Of a stretch of 64,000 bases of DNA, positions 38,211 to 52,192 are shown piece by piece. This DNA is from Ifrita kowaldi (lineage: Eukaryota; Chordata; Aves; Passeriformes; Cinclosomatidae). Position 1 is the first letter of the stretch. Each line of letters opens with the position of its first letter. The stretch is taken from NCBI GenBank assembly GCA_013398055.1, contig VZRS01001447.1:1-64000 (forward strand). The letters run 5' to 3'. The translations under genes and the position numbers were made by a program. A model generated the notes under the pieces. It was not told where the DNA came from. It saw only the letters and a program-made list of their open reading frames with translations, and made no database searches.

Positions 38211-38234
38211 NNNNNNNNNNNNNNNNNNNNNNNN
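38211..38234. other. Assembly gap (24 N)
   Basis: Twenty-four unknown bases lie between ACACCCCC and CCCCAAACAC. Both edges are C runs, so the missing piece probably contains or is a poly-C tract. Frames spanning the N are meaningless. Confidence 0.98.
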
Positions 38235-41200
38235 CCCCAAACACAAAACTACAAAACTGATTAGGCTAAGTAAGACCAAGATGAAAATTTCTGACATACA
38301 GGATGTTCTGTTTTGTCAGTCATCTTAAGTGTGATCCCTACAGTTCACATACCTTAAGGTAATATCATGACACATTCAGACTAAAGTAATAAAGTAGCGT
38401 TTTAGAGCACAGGGGTGCTTCTAAGCAGGGAGGAAATAAAAAAAGAAAAGGAAAAGATTGCTAAAGTTCCCTGGTTAAATCTGGTTCCACTGAAAGCAGA
38501 ATATCTGAAACTGCAGAGAACCCAGTCATCCATCATAGCTGCTAGCCCCAGCCACATGGACTCAACAGGACACTGACATCATCTCCACCTCATTCACCAC
38601 CATTTTTTTAAACACTTTGTATACCCACAAATCGTCCCTAGTCATCTAATGTGCAAAATGAATTTGTCCTTTATTCTCCATTTGCTTGCAAGGTACATTT
38701 GCTATGGGGCCCTTTCACCTTCTGATGCACAATACTATCTGAGATAACCCAAATCTACAAAAGTTCCCAAGATTTTTTTATATTTAGCATAGACAGCATT
38801 TGCAATATTTCTTTCTCCTCAAAACTCTGAATTGGAGGAAAAGTTGTTCCCATAGGAAAAGATACTTTGGAGCATCTTGTCTTAAAGTTCAGAAAAGGAA
38901 AACAAAAATATTTCTCAAGAAGCAGAAAAACTAGGAAACCTTGAAGGAAATGCTCTTTTTAGTCAATTAAAACTAAATCCTACAAAACTGTTTGACAATA
39001 TGCATGCCTTGTGTGTACGTCCCTTTTACTTATTGATTTGAGGGGTGGGCGGAGGGGACGCAAACCAGCTGATTACTTCTGTTTTTCACCTGGGAGTCGA
39101 GCTAGAGGGAAAATTTAAGTCTATGATGATTGCATGCTGGTCTAAACAGAGTTGGCAAGGGTTGGGGTTTTTTTTAATGCCATGCTAATAAAGTGATTTA
39201 GGTGCTCTATCAATGCTGTTTGACTTCACAGCACCGTAATTCAGTGACTAGGGACAATCTTTTTGATTCTGAATAACTCTTGATTTAGAATGAGCATGTA
39301 CAGATGCTCTGAGACTTTCACAGGAGACTAGGTTTGAATACATTAAAATGCAGAAATTGTCCCTACAGAAGAAATGAAAGGGGTTTCTGAGGGAAGTTAG
39401 AGTGTCTGTAGTTTGTAATTTAAGAAGGAGTATGCTTGCCCCACCTTCAGATTAAGGGACGATTTATAGGCATCTTTGTAAACCTGAATGAACAAGGAAA
39501 TTCAGAGGATTATATTAAAAAACTCACTGTCCCAGCAGAGGTATGGAACCTTCTGCTGCACTGCTAGAGCTCAGGTCATTTGGAAATAGTTTGATAGACT
39601 GAATGATATATTAGAAAGAAACATGGATTTATTTCATGCTCCTGCAGTGCTGAAACAGCGAATGGTTTTGTTAAGTAGGTGATTTTTCTACTTTAAAAGC
39701 CCAGTTTCATAACAAAAAAGGACCCATTTATGAACACTCTTATACAGTCACAGACTCATTTCCTGTCCTTATATTTCCAGTTTGCTTTCAAAGTTATTCC
39801 CTTCTTCAATTCGCCTTTTAAAGGAATAAACTGCTATTGAAATTGTGGGGGCAGAAAAAAAAATCACATTTCCTCCAATGCACTTGTGAATTTCATTATA
39901 TGTAAAAAGCAGTTTTTAGTTGCAGAAGCCAATATTGCTCAGAGGAAGTTGAGTGTAGGGGCAGCTGGAGGTGAATGGCTGGTCTATACTTTCTGTGACC
40001 TGTCAAGCTGAAGCACACGCATATGTAGGCCACTGACAACAGACTGAACCTAAAAAAAGGTGGAAAATTCTTCTGGTGTCAAGGGAAAAGCCTGGGAAGA
40101 TCAGTTGAAAACATTTGCAACAAATTGCCGAACTCACTTGAGTTCAATTTATATCTTGTTGTGTTGCAAAGTGTGACAAAAGTTCCCTACACCCCACATC
40201 TTTAATTTCTTTCTTCTTCCCCTGAAAATGAGCATCCATAGTGATGTCAGGGAAGAGGAACAAAGTGAAAGGGACTGTGCTTTTTTCCAGAGGTAGAAAA
40301 GTGTATTTAGACACTAAAGGAAAAATGTCCCCCCCACACTCCAAACAAAAAACACTATTAGCAGAATGCTAAACCTCAAAAATATTAAATTTTCAAAACA
40401 TTCCACTGGTAAAAAATTTACTTCTGAAGTATCAGACATTACATTAACTTATATCAGAAAGCAAAGTGATAGCATTCTACTTTTCCACTAATTCTGTCAT
40501 GATTTTTGACTTAATGAACAATGTGATACTTTTAAGTTAGCAACATAGCTTTTTATGCCATTTAATTTGAAAGAGGAGAATTGGGGTAGCATAAATTTAT
40601 GGTTTTTAATTCAGTGTGTTTTTTAATGAACCTTTCTTTTTTTCTGGATATTTTTAAAATTACTACCACAAGACCATTTGCCAACTTTTCCATTCTCTTT
40701 CCGTATTTTGCTTTTTTTTTCGACTGTGTGACAAAAGGACCCCTAAAATACCTTGATAAACTCCAATTTGCAAAGGTTACATCTTATCTTGCAGATGAAA
40801 TTTCACCATGTGACAAATTTTGTGGCACTGAACTACAAAAAAGTAGTAAACCCCACATAGCTAAAAGTAAAAATCAATCCATTTTCTCCTCTATATCACT
40901 TTATCTCTGTGGATAGCTCTACCTGAAGTGATAATACAGATTCTTCTGCGGTTAAGATATCTGCATGAACAGACTGCCTTCAAAGCCATTTCTGAAAAGC
41001 CTCATAACATATAACATGAAGAAGATACTATCAAAAAATATACATAAATAAGAACTCAGCTCTGCAAATTTTGGATTTGAAATGTGTATCTTCATAAATC
41101 AATTTAAATATTGTTTGCAGAGCAAGTATAGAAACAAGCAGATAAGAGACTTCCATTAACCATATTATCTATTTTCACCATGCAGTTATATTGTCAGCAG

Positions 41201-44200
41201 AGATAGTTACACTGTGACAAACTTAATCCACACATACTGATTCAGTAAATAATATCTGTGGAATAATTGGACCATTCCTAGTTTGACTGATTATAGCTGG
41301 ATTATTAATCCTCAGATGTACATCTGTATATTATATGAAACTTTTTTCCACTCAGAATAAATGCTCAGGTGCTGAGAAAACTGATGGGGTGGAACAAAGG
41401 CTACTTCTGGTAAGCATCGGCATTTTGGAAAAATTGCGGCTTGTTTTATTAATTAGGATGAAATAGTCTTAAGAGCTGGGAATGTCCATGGTTATGCCAA
41501 CTTAACCACTTGTTTGTTGACATATACCCAGAGTAGTAGAGCTGGGCTTAGGGAACTGCTTCATAATGCCTTCAGCGAGGTGCAAAAGATTCTAAGCGAA
41601 AATAGGATCTGATTCCAGCTTCAGAGAAAAAGAATATATGAGCCCTATACACAAAACAAAATAAAAAGTGTGCATAAAAATCTTGAAAATAGGGCTAGAA
41701 ATATCAGGTAATGGAGCAGCAACATGCTTTTGCAGATCTCTGACTACCAGAGTCCTGGCTTAGCTCCCAGCTGCAGAAGTTGGATCAAGCTAATCTTCGT
41801 TCTGCCAAAGCTGATGGAAGCTCTAAAAATGTAAATCTGAGCTGCAGCATAAGAAGTGAAAGAATATTTCTTGCCTTACACAGTTTTTCAAAGTACATAA
41901 ATTTAAAATTAAATACCACGACTCTGCAAGATTTGGACCATACAACAGCCAAAATAAGTTACCAAAATTAATGGAAATAGGGCAGTAAGATATTTTAGTA
42001 TTATAATGTGATGCAAGTGTTGGGCAGAGTGATGACAAGTCTGCTGCTCCTACAGATATGTGTATTTCATAATTTGTGCTCAAAGGGTGCACAAAGTTAA
42101 TCCATTTAAAGAAATCAACAACTTCTTAGATTTTCACCAAAAAAGGTATTATAAATATCACAAACCATCATCTCTTCAAAACTAGAGACCAATGATATGC
42201 ATATGCACTAAACCTTGTGATTAAAAAAAAAAAATTAGAAGATTTGGAGTTGAAATACGAAGTTGATGGCTTACACTTACATGTGGCATTAAAATGCAAC
42301 ATCTGGCCTGAAGGGAAATGGCATTACTGGGCAAGTTTGACCCCTTTGTAACTTTCTGGGTCAAGTTAGGGAAATGCTAGGCAATAAAGGTATTTGGTCA
42401 AGCAGTGTATATGTGAAGTAAGTGTGCTATATAGCAGTGACGTGAACATCATAGTTCATACAGGGTATATCTGCACTGCCTTATGAAGTGACAGGTTATA
42501 TAAGAACAGCTAATACTTAGCTTACATGGTAATATCCATTAACTATGTATAAGCTGACAACCCCAACTCCAGCAAGACAGCTGTTCTGCTGTGGAACACC
42601 CCTGAAACACACGGAATTACTTGCACATATTTCCCAACATATAATATACACGCACTGCTTTATTGGGTGGTTTGAACAAAAAGAGCAACTTTCGGATTGT
42701 ATCCGTGCAAATACTGCAAAATACTGTTTGCCTGGTGCTATTCCTTTCAACTCCCTAACACCTAACTTATTACAACACTTTGCCAATGTGTTATAATATA
42801 ACTACTGTACAGTTTGTAAAATGAAATGGGATTTTCTTCTTTTTTTCCTTGGTGGACCTTTTATCCTTCTCTTTTATGTACTCATGAAGTTCTGTCTTGT
42901 CCCTGGACTGCAAAACACAGACCCTTTCTAGCATGATGGAATGGTGAAACTTAACAGAAACCTAGGTATTACTGCAAGAAAAACAATAATAACATAAGGT
43001 GGTGCTGTTAAGTCAGTGAACTGACTTTACCTAACTTATTCTTGTTATATGAGTCAGTAATTTTTATGTGGGCTCAGCTGTACCATTGTTCTGTTTTTTT
43101 CCATAAGGGACATCAACCTCCCATGATTCTTATCTTTCTCCTTTTTCACTTGTTTTCTCTGGGAATGCCCAGTTAAGGGATGAAATCACCTGACTCACTC
43201 AAAATGTAAACCAAAACTGTAAATCTGTTTGACATAGCCTTTAAAAGAGCATAAGAAACTGAGTTCCTCATTGCCTGACTGCAAGAAGGGACAAACCAAC
43301 CTGGAGACAGAACACATGAGAATATGAGGTGGATCTTGACATGGGAAAAATAAATGAACTCTGCTCTCAGAATAGATACCAAATTTTGACTCAGAAGATT
43401 CCAAGGTGCAAGGATGTTTACCACAGTGTTTTATTTCAGATCATAAATCAAAACTAAATTTTCCGGTCGTCCCCACTTCCTGAGCTTCAGTTCACATTGC
43501 AGCTCTGAAGTGTTAGAATTGGATGCCTGTAGACTGAGGTCCTCGGCACCAACCACTTTGCTCTAGAGATCAGCTTAAGTTGTGCTGTGCAACTTTCTGG
43601 TGGAGCCACAGCTCTACCACACAGGCACTCAAGAGAGAACCAGAAAGGCCCAGTAGTTGTACTGATGCCTCAAAACAAGTAAGATTTATTGCTTTCTGAA
43701 GCAAGGGTACACAAGAGCTAGGAAAAAAAAAACTATTGTTTTTGAAATGCAACAAAAACACTTTTTAAAAAGTGGAAGAAAGCATCTGAAATGGTGAAAC
43801 TTCTCAAAAAAAGTTGTTGTGAATTTGGTTGGTTAGGGTTTTTTTGTTCCTTATTCCAACTTTTTTGAAAAACAAGGACAAGCATGGAGTAAAAAGAAGA
43901 ATGACATACATTCTAGGAAATGCTTATGACATAAGACTACCTAGAAGTGGGATGTTGCAGACACTTACCGGCAAAAAAATCAGTCATGAATGGGAAGATT
44001 ACCAAGAGAATTTCTTCTGTGTTACCTCACTCTTCCATTAAAGATAAATATTTGGTTGTGAAAGCACAATCAATACCCTATTTTCTTTTAGGGTCAATAA
44101 AACACAAGAATAATAAGAAATACTGATAACACTGCCTTTCTACAGCTGAAAAAATGGCAATAGAGCTTTGTTTACCTAAAGAAAAATCATCACAAAAGGC

Positions 44201-46761
44201 TGCAAACATTTTTAACCAGAATAATTTAATTTAAATGCTATGATCTTGCTCAAGACTTGAAAAAAAAGAACTAAAAAGAGCATCTATAATATTAAATCAA
44301 GTTATATAAAGAAGTATGAAATCATATGCAACAAAAAAAATGTTTATGTCCCTATGAAAATCCAAATTTAACCACTTTGAGCATTTTATAAATATTTCCT
44401 GTAAGTATTGGAGGTACCTTAAAATGCAATTTAAAAAATATGGAATTAACTTTTACATACATCACAAGTGTATTTAAATACAGTGTGCAGTTACTTTGCT
44501 GTTTGAATAATGAACATAACAAGTAGGATAAGTTATGGGTGATTCATGCCTTGTTGTTTTGGAAGTTTACATGAAAAATGATGGCAAACCTTGCAGCAGA
44601 AATCCTGAACAAGGAGTGGTGAACATCTGTGGTGTTTCCTCTCTGAGAAAAAGAAAAGTTCATATCCCACCCAGGGAGAAGAAATGACCCTGATAAAGAA
44701 TGTAAGTGATCTTGTTTGACCTGTGACACAACACTAGTGCTGACCTCTGTGCCTAACCACAATGCATGTTTTTTGTTATAAGAGTGAGCAAGTGTGCATT
44801 GCTAAAAAGGAATGCAAGGAGTGTAAGTGATGCTGAAAGTCGGGATGAATTATTGATTGTGGAAGTGAAAGTGTGTTTGTTCAGGTAGGTATGAAAGGCT
44901 AAATGCAGGGGGAAGCAGAAGAAATTCAAGAAGAAAATTAAATAAACTTACTCATAACCAAGCCTTTTCTATTCTAGAAACAAATCAAAGAACATGCCAT
45001 TTCCTTGACTCTCCACAGACCAATATTGTGCTTAAAAACATATTACAACTTCTAATTATAATATTTAAAGCAATAAATAACTCTAGTATTGTCCCGTATG
45101 ATTAAAAAAGTACCAAAATGGTAATCCAACTCTATTTGGAAATGTTATTCATCAGAATTCGGTATTATTTATATAAATCTTCAAATTAGAAATTTAGAAC
45201 TCGTAACTCATCATATGGAGAGCATGATTAATCGTTCTCATCCAGAAACCACCTACCCCATCATCTTCTTCTTTAAAAAAAGCAAACACTTATTTTCCAA
45301 TAGCTGGATGTGTAAATATTTCCAATATCAGTATAAATATAACACACTATTCCTGAAAAATGAGCACATGAGAGATTTTAACTCTCAGCCTTCCCACGTG
45401 GCAACACTAAAGTAAAATAAAATACAATTGGCTGCTTACTGACCATGTCTGCTATCTACAGTTCAGGAAACAGCTCACTTAACATCCAGTCCTTATAAAC
45501 ATATTGTCCCTGTAGGTCTTTTGTTATAGATGATCAATGCAACAGATGAAAAGCTGAAGTCAAAGTTAATCCATGCAATCTCAAAGCACAAATCAAGGCA
45601 TTTCTTTTCACATTCAAGAAGAAGGATAATTTATTATGGGAACTTTGGAAGGAAAGGAATTTATTAAAGGAATTCACTCCAGCTGAAAATTTGGCCTTCA
45701 ATTATAAAACTGACTAATAGAAAAATTAGTAAATGCAACAATAAATCTAATTCTATTGCAGCTATTTCTTCTGGAACACTCTAATCCTGAAATATAAGCA
45801 CAAAAGAATAACACTGCCATGTCTGATGTACAAATCTGGATAATATGTGAAGCAATTGGACAAAGAGAGCCTAACCTGTCAGCAGTCAATATGCAGTACA
45901 TTTTTAGCAACAGTAAGAATATGTTTGATGGAGACAGATGACTCAAAAGACAGGAAATATAACATGGAATTTTACATCTCCAGGTCACAAGCTCAAGGGC
46001 AGGATCCACAGTGCAATGCCTAAACTTTAGGCACCTGCTACAAAATTGTGATTCCACTCACTCTACACAGATGCCTAGATGCTTTAAAAATGTACATGGA
46101 AAATAAACACGTTTAAAATGATGCCCAAGAGGGTTGGGACACCAAACGGAGACCCCCAAACAGCACTCACAGAAAAATACCTTTTCTCCACAGGGAATAA
46201 GCACTTCAATTTATACTGCAACTGAAGACTTCTGGATCTAACTGATCATTTACACTAGAAGTCTATCTTCAGGGTCAGGTTTTCAAACCCAAATTTAGAC
46301 TTCCAAAAAAAATGGGTGCCTCAAAGAGTTGAACAAGATTCCCTTTTTTAAAAATGTAGGCAGAGAGGGGGATGCTGATATTTGCACCAGCCTTTCACAA
46401 CATTGCACCCCCTTCAAAAATTAATTTATTATAAAGTAATTAGATAAGTTGTTCAGGATGGTTACATCAATTTTCTTCTTAGTCCAAGGGACTTCAACTC
46501 ACATCCATTGTTTTGCATGCTCCAAATGCCATACTAAAAATCTATATTGAGAAAGGGCAAACACACTTCCACTCCTTTTGAAATTATACCCAAGAATACA
46601 ATAAAAGACTTAAGAACTGAGAGAAATGTCAACCAAAAAAGGTAAGCATGATTCTACAGACCACTGACTTGAGAACTCTATATTCCACTCCATGCTTTTA
46701 TTGCTTTTTATGCAACTTCAACATGAAACTTCACATAAAAAGGACAGTCAGCCAATAAAAT
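38235..46761. other. AT-rich non-coding stretch
   Basis: No gene was recognised. Several minus-strand micro-exon-like blocks with fair splice edges were seen (for example 22 nt near 44955 and 27 nt near 42280). They are too short to support. A donor-like GCCG|GTAAGTGT on the minus strand near 43970 lacks a good acceptor. If the minus-strand gene is real, this is intron. Confidence 0.6.
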
Positions 46762-46918
46762 AATAGAATCATGGAATAGTTTTGGTTGGAAGGGACCTTA
46801 GAGACCATGTATTTCCAACCCCACTGCCATGGGACAGGGACATCTTCCACTAGACCAGGTTGCTCCAAGTGTCATCCAACCTGACCTTAAACACTTCCAG
46901 GGACGGGAAAGTCTGCTT
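46762..46918 (-). mobile_element. CR1 LINE 3'-end fragment, inverted
   Basis: The left end is the reverse of the CR1 tail (TAATAGAATCATGGAATAGT, then GGTTGGAAGGGACCTTAGAG). It is followed by the standard inverted CR1 3' region (CCACTGCCATGGGACAGGGA, TGACCTTAAACACTTCCAGG). The element lies on the minus strand, opposite to the other copies. The right boundary is approximate. It is non-coding. Confidence 0.95.
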
Positions 46919-49900
46919 ACTTAGGTACTGCTCAGGAAGGTATAAAATGTCACGGCACTTGCAGGTTCAAGCTCCCTTCAAGATGCAGCAGCTGTTTAGT
47001 TATAGCTGTGAGAGCAAAGCAGCTGAAGTCTGGGTGCTTTTATTGTAAGGAAGAATTTTTAATGACAATCTTAGACTTAAGTGCTTCAAACAGTCTCTCC
47101 TGAGGTTGTAAATCCTTCAGCTACCAGATTAGTCTAGCTATAAATCAGCAGTGTCTGGAGTTGCTGCCAGTTTATGAAACATTGGCAATGCATGACATAA
47201 ACATACTTGTATTTGCAAAAAATCTTCATCAGCTGGCATCTCTTCTTCCAAAACAGGGACTAAGCACTGAACAATGGAATAAAGGAATACGTTCATCTGG
47301 CCAAAAATGAGGCACACTGGCCAACTTAACAGTGTTTTTTAAACCTCATTCATTTCAGTATCATCATCCAGTAGGTGGCCCCACCATAAATATGCACACA
47401 CTAAAGGGAAGATGTGTAAATACTTCTATTGTATTTGATGAATTCTTTAACTACTATGGGTTTATGCTGTATAAAAACATGGAATTATAATATATTAATG
47501 CCACCTGTTAGACATTAGAAATTCTAGTCAGTAGACTGGTTTCAGAAAAAAAAAATTCAAATCAAGGAATATACTTTAAGTCCTTAGATTTTGTAGGTAC
47601 CCATAACTGAGGGGTTAATATTTCATCAGCAATTACAAATGGGTATTATTAAATTTAAATGGATAGCTGATCTGAACTCTCAGACGTCCAAGTGACATCA
47701 GTTCTCCCCTCACAACATATATCCCACTTTCTTTTTCTATCCACAAATCACTAAGCAACACAAGAATACAGGAATAAATTTTCAGAAGTTAGCATGCAGC
47801 AAAATTTTAGCCTTTTTGAAGTCACAGACATCAGAGGTAGACTACAGACTACGTTGTTTTTTATAATCCCAGAGCAGGTTCTAATAAAACATTGTATAAT
47901 TTTAATTGTATCTAAAATAAAGAAAAGGCTTCATAATACCTTGGTATGCTACCTTTTCGCACAAATAGATATTTCCTATCTTATTCTTACAGTAGTAGCA
48001 GTGGCCCACTTCTTGCAATTAATCAGTATAACTCTGCTAAGGAGTGTACTCCTAATTGCAGTGCCAGAGACTTGAAGGAATTCTCCTGATTTTATGAATT
48101 TCATCATCATTCAAATTTTAATATAAAGCAACATGTCTTTTTACATCACATTTTATAGAACATTAATTCTTCTGCCCTGGGGACTTGCACAGACACCTCA
48201 GCCTGATCTCCAACAACTGCAGTCAAAACTCTTGACATGTCCTGAGGTTGAATCCATTAAAGTGTAAAGGTTCTGACATTTTTGAGCATTCTCTTTATGT
48301 TACATTGACAAATGGAGGGGTTTTGTGTTTCATTGGTTAAGAAGGAGTCAGGTTTTAGTCATTTGAACCTAGGGTAGCTTCATTCATGGATCAAAAAAGA
48401 CCTCTTGGGGCTTCCAAAGTCTTAATTATTTTAGAGCTACAAGGCATGATTTGGTAGAGATTTGGGTAATGGGAAACATATTCTTCTGGGATCACTTCAC
48501 TTTGGGGAGCTTTCCAGCTGTGAAACAGGCTCTTGAACTTAAAAGCACTCCAAAGCTCTACCTGGCCCCAGGCCTAAATTTGCCTGTAACAAAAGTTGAC
48601 TCACAGAACTAGTGTAATATATGCAACCAAAAAACTGCAACATTAAAGAATTGGTAAGATTTATGATAACACTAAAAGTTGTTAAAGTGTTTTTAAAAGG
48701 TCAGCTTTTCACATTTAGAAGCAGAAGAATATTCGTTTTTATATAATCACCACATATCTAATTCCACAAGCAAAAGTGACAGCTATTTTATTATCCAAGG
48801 TATCTAAGGAGGTTTGCACATGACAGTATTAGCTTATTACAATAAAGTGAAGGTTCCATTTGTTATCATTCAGAATGATAAATAACATGGCTCTTTTTGC
48901 TTTAGAATTGGTTTTCTGGAAAACTACTTATATGACGATGATGTCTCATTTATTAGTTAACGTAAGCATAAATAAATAATAAATCCACTGAAAAGTCTGT
49001 GTGCCTGACATTACCCTGCACCATTTAAACAAAATGTATCATTTTCAAGGCGTATTTATCAACAAAATACATGTAAGGCAGGCTACTATTAAGCCCATTA
49101 ATAGTAATTCTATGTTGTAGGAACAAGCAGTGGTAGATAAATGCTGTCCCATTCAGTTTAGGATCTGAATGAATTGTGATTTTCATTCACAATGATATAT
49201 ATATTACAAAATTTTCTACTGCCATCAGTATGAAAAACAGTAACTTGAATATTACAATATTAACTTGAGAACTAGAAACTTTCAACAGTAAATTAAAAAA
49301 TCTAACACCTGGAATTTTATACACTCAAATCTATACAAAAGTGTACAGAAAACCCAGAACAGACCTTCAGCATAAATTTCAGTTTGTACTCCAATATGAT
49401 GGTTTCTTACATAGGTCAAACTGAAAACGTCTTCTTAACATGAGGACACTTATAAAAAAGTGAAGGAATTATGTATGCCATTAAAGAAAGCCGTTAAGCC
49501 TGAGGAAATGACACATGCACAGAAAGCACACACAGCAACCACCAAAATTCCCTACCATATCAAAACATCAGAAAAAGCATGCCAAGAGAAAAACCCTTCC
49601 TCTGCGGAAGTGTAGGGAAAAACTCTTTCATGTTTATGGGCTCCACTTGAAGGCTGGAACCAACAAATCTCCTCTACTAGAGAAAAAAGACTGTAGATCA
49701 AGTGTCTCTATGGTCTGTCCTCTAGTCCTGACCCAGAAAATCTTGTACATCCTGTGTTCCACTCTGCAGTAATAATATTTTTTAAAAAAAGTTCTGAAGG
49801 GCAATTATTATTATAGCTTCAATTCTATACCATAAGTGACTTTGTATAACATACCTAAGCACGTATTATTGCTTCATTCTGTCCTGATCCCTCTGTTTAT

Positions 49901-49921
49901 GTATTTATGTCTCCTCCTTAC
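46919..49921. other. AT-rich non-coding stretch
   Basis: No gene or repeat was recognised. Frames at 47794-48075 and 49515-49772 have no recognisable domain. Confidence 0.65.
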
Positions 49922-50034
49922 ATTAAAAATTCTCCACATCTCTGGGAGAGCACTCCCATTGTCTAACTGAAGAGTAACACAAACACTGTCACCTTTCTGG
50001 TACATATGATAATGCTGGCCATCTGGGGTACTAT
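49922..50034 (-). CDS. Candidate internal exon, unrecognised product
   Basis: On the minus strand the block is preceded by a long, strong C/T tract ending TGTCTATTCCAG (acceptor beyond 50034) and followed by the donor-like AAT|GTAAGG at 49922/49921. The 113 nt are open in only one phase: two leading bases and then 37 codons, ending in phase 0. The peptide has a mixed, globular-looking composition, with segments such as DGQHYHMYQKGDSVCVTLQL and NGSALPEMWRIF. That looks like alternating beta-strand sequence rather than low complexity. The candidate exon at 52734-52781 exits with one base (G), which joins AT here to make a GAT codon. I cannot name the family. This is the best coding candidate in the window. 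Confidence 0.4.
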
Positions 50035-51443
50035 CTGGAATAGACAAACGCAGAGGAGCAGAAGACAGAGGCACACTCAGTCCACGTGAAACCTGGTCTG
50101 TCCTCAGCCAGAAAAAAAAAATTCTCTTTGTTTGATCAGCTCCCTGCAGAGAGCATGGCACTTTGAGACTGTGATTCACCAAAAACAACATTTAGGGAAG
50201 AGACAGGTTTGTAAGCACAGGCACAAATTGAGATGTGATCTGTCTCTTTGGGAAAGAATAGAGTAACAGTCCAAATGACAAGTGTTCCTGTAATTAGCAG
50301 CATTAAGGAATCTTATAGGCAGCCACGGGACCCCCATCTCCACTGACTGGGGACATGGGCAGGGAGATTTCAGATGGTCATGTGTGTGATTCACTGTGCA
50401 ATCCATGTCTCACTGGGTTTATTAGTTTATGCTCTTTCCTGAGCAAAAACTGGTAGCCTGATCTTGGACAAAAACTTCATAGAAGAAATATAATCATGTT
50501 TGTCAAATGCCAAGACTGAGCTAATAATCCAAGCTGCAGTCATCAAGCTCAGCATCTCTGTACTCATCTAGGATATGCATCTACAGCTTAGATAAGTTGC
50601 TGTGGATACCTCAAAGCAGACTCTCATAATAATTAATTGGCAGTAAAACCAAAATCTCAAAACAGTAATGTGTGGCTGTCTAATAAAGTTTTAAGTGGAT
50701 GTATCTATTTATTTTTTTTTTTATTCAAGCATACCTTTAGACACTAGGAATGAAGGAATTTGGAAGTTCTTTTTAGAAGGGAGACAAGTTCAGAATAAAT
50801 TTGAGAGTCTTTGAAAAATACAATATAGATCTTGGGAAAAGAAGGAAGAAAAAGTACTTCAAAGTTATTTTCTTTGGGGGATTATAGGCATGTAGCAGCA
50901 CTGCGGGATGCATTTGTGTAGACTGAATGAAATAGACCACACTGAACATGCAATGCATGTAAAATGATATAAAAACATTTGCATCTTTGGAAAGAATTTA
51001 CCTGAAAAAAACAGCCAGGTTTTTTTTGTTCTGTTCATTTATTAAGATTATTATGAAGGAAATACTTAGTAAAATCAAAAAGGCTGTTTATCTCAGTATC
51101 CACTTTACAACAGTGGCCAAAAGTGAATACCAAAGAAAAAATGCTAGTACAAGGCAAGCATGCAGTGATATCTTTCCAGAACACCGTCCCAGTCTCCAGT
51201 GATTTCCAATTCACAACATTAAGGGAAAGATGTATCTGAAAGAAGATTATGCACAGGGCCTATTGCTGGAGGCAAGAGCTCTTACTCAATACATCAGCTA
51301 AATCGTCCAGATTCTAAAAAATATATTCATTCAGTAATAGCTAATACGTTAATAAAACTGTTATTTCAGTGGTTGCTTGAAGTCCAAAATGTCTGTGGTG
51401 CATACCCCAAACCACAGGGCATGTTTTATATCTTCACTTACAG

Positions 51444-51659
51444 CCTCTTGAAAGGCTCACTGCCTGCAGAGTGGGTGGGTCTGACAAGGAGCCTCAGAGC
51501 TGCCCACAGACAGCACAGATGCAGCTCCTGCCAGGGCTCACAGTGACAACCAAGAGTGACTCTGAAGCTGCTTCTCACACTGGATTGGACTTGCCCATAA
51601 CATGGACAAAGGGCCTGTTAGAATGGACTCGAGCCACAGCAAAACATTCATATTTAAAG
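51444..51659 (+). CDS. Candidate exon in the longest non-CR1 open region, unrecognised
   Basis: The left edge is an acceptor-like sequence, TATCTTCACTTACAG ending at 51443. The right edge is a very good donor, TTAAAG|GTGAGA, at 51659/51660. The 216 nt between are exactly 72 open codons in phase 0 at both ends. They include segments such as VGGSDKEPQSCPQTAQ and LPITWTKGLLEWTR. No domain is recognised. An overlapping frame continues from 51602 to 52051 for 149 codons. Because other frames here are also open, this may be a non-coding RNA exon, a decayed sequence or chance. Confidence 0.25.
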
Positions 51660-52151
51660 GTGAGACCATGCACACAAACACAGGTTTCCGGCAGCCTGCT
51701 ACCAAGTCAGCAACAGAACTGGAAGGTCTAGCAGAGCATCTGCCCATCTTGCTCTTCACAGCCACAGATACATTTGAGCCCTTATCCCTTCCAACCTGTG
51801 AAGTTATCCAAAACATTATGAAATTATTGGTAATGAGATTAACAAGCTCTTCAGACTCTCTTTCCCAATGTCTTGCAAAGATGTGTTTTAAGTATTTCCA
51901 AGGAACTAATCTAGAAATACAATTCCACCAGCTAACAGTTTTTGCCCTGAATGAGACCTGGCAGAGCTGCTGGAAAGGCACTGTTCACATTGACCTGTCA
52001 CACCTCCTGCAAGGGAAGAGTACAGCCTGTGCTACTGGGCAGTGCTTCTGACCCTCCAGCAATTAACAGAGGATCGCCAAAACAAGACCTCCAGGAAAGA
52101 GAAAATGGACAAATTGGATTTTTTGGTGAAAACAGTTAAACACACAATTGT

Positions 52152-52192
52152 TTAGGCAATGAGTGTTTGTAGTTAGGCAATGAGCGTTTGTA
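52152..52192 (+). repeat. Two-copy 21-bp tandem repeat
   Basis: TTAGGCAATGAGTGTTTGTA starts at 52152 and recurs at 52173 with one T-to-C change. It is a recent slippage duplication, and too short to judge further. Confidence 0.8.

Noticed and set aside
42280..42312. 27-nt micro-exon-like block on the minus strand (GTAAGTG donor, CTTCAG acceptor)
   Set aside because: Too short to tell from the many chance acceptor-donor pairs in 64 kb.
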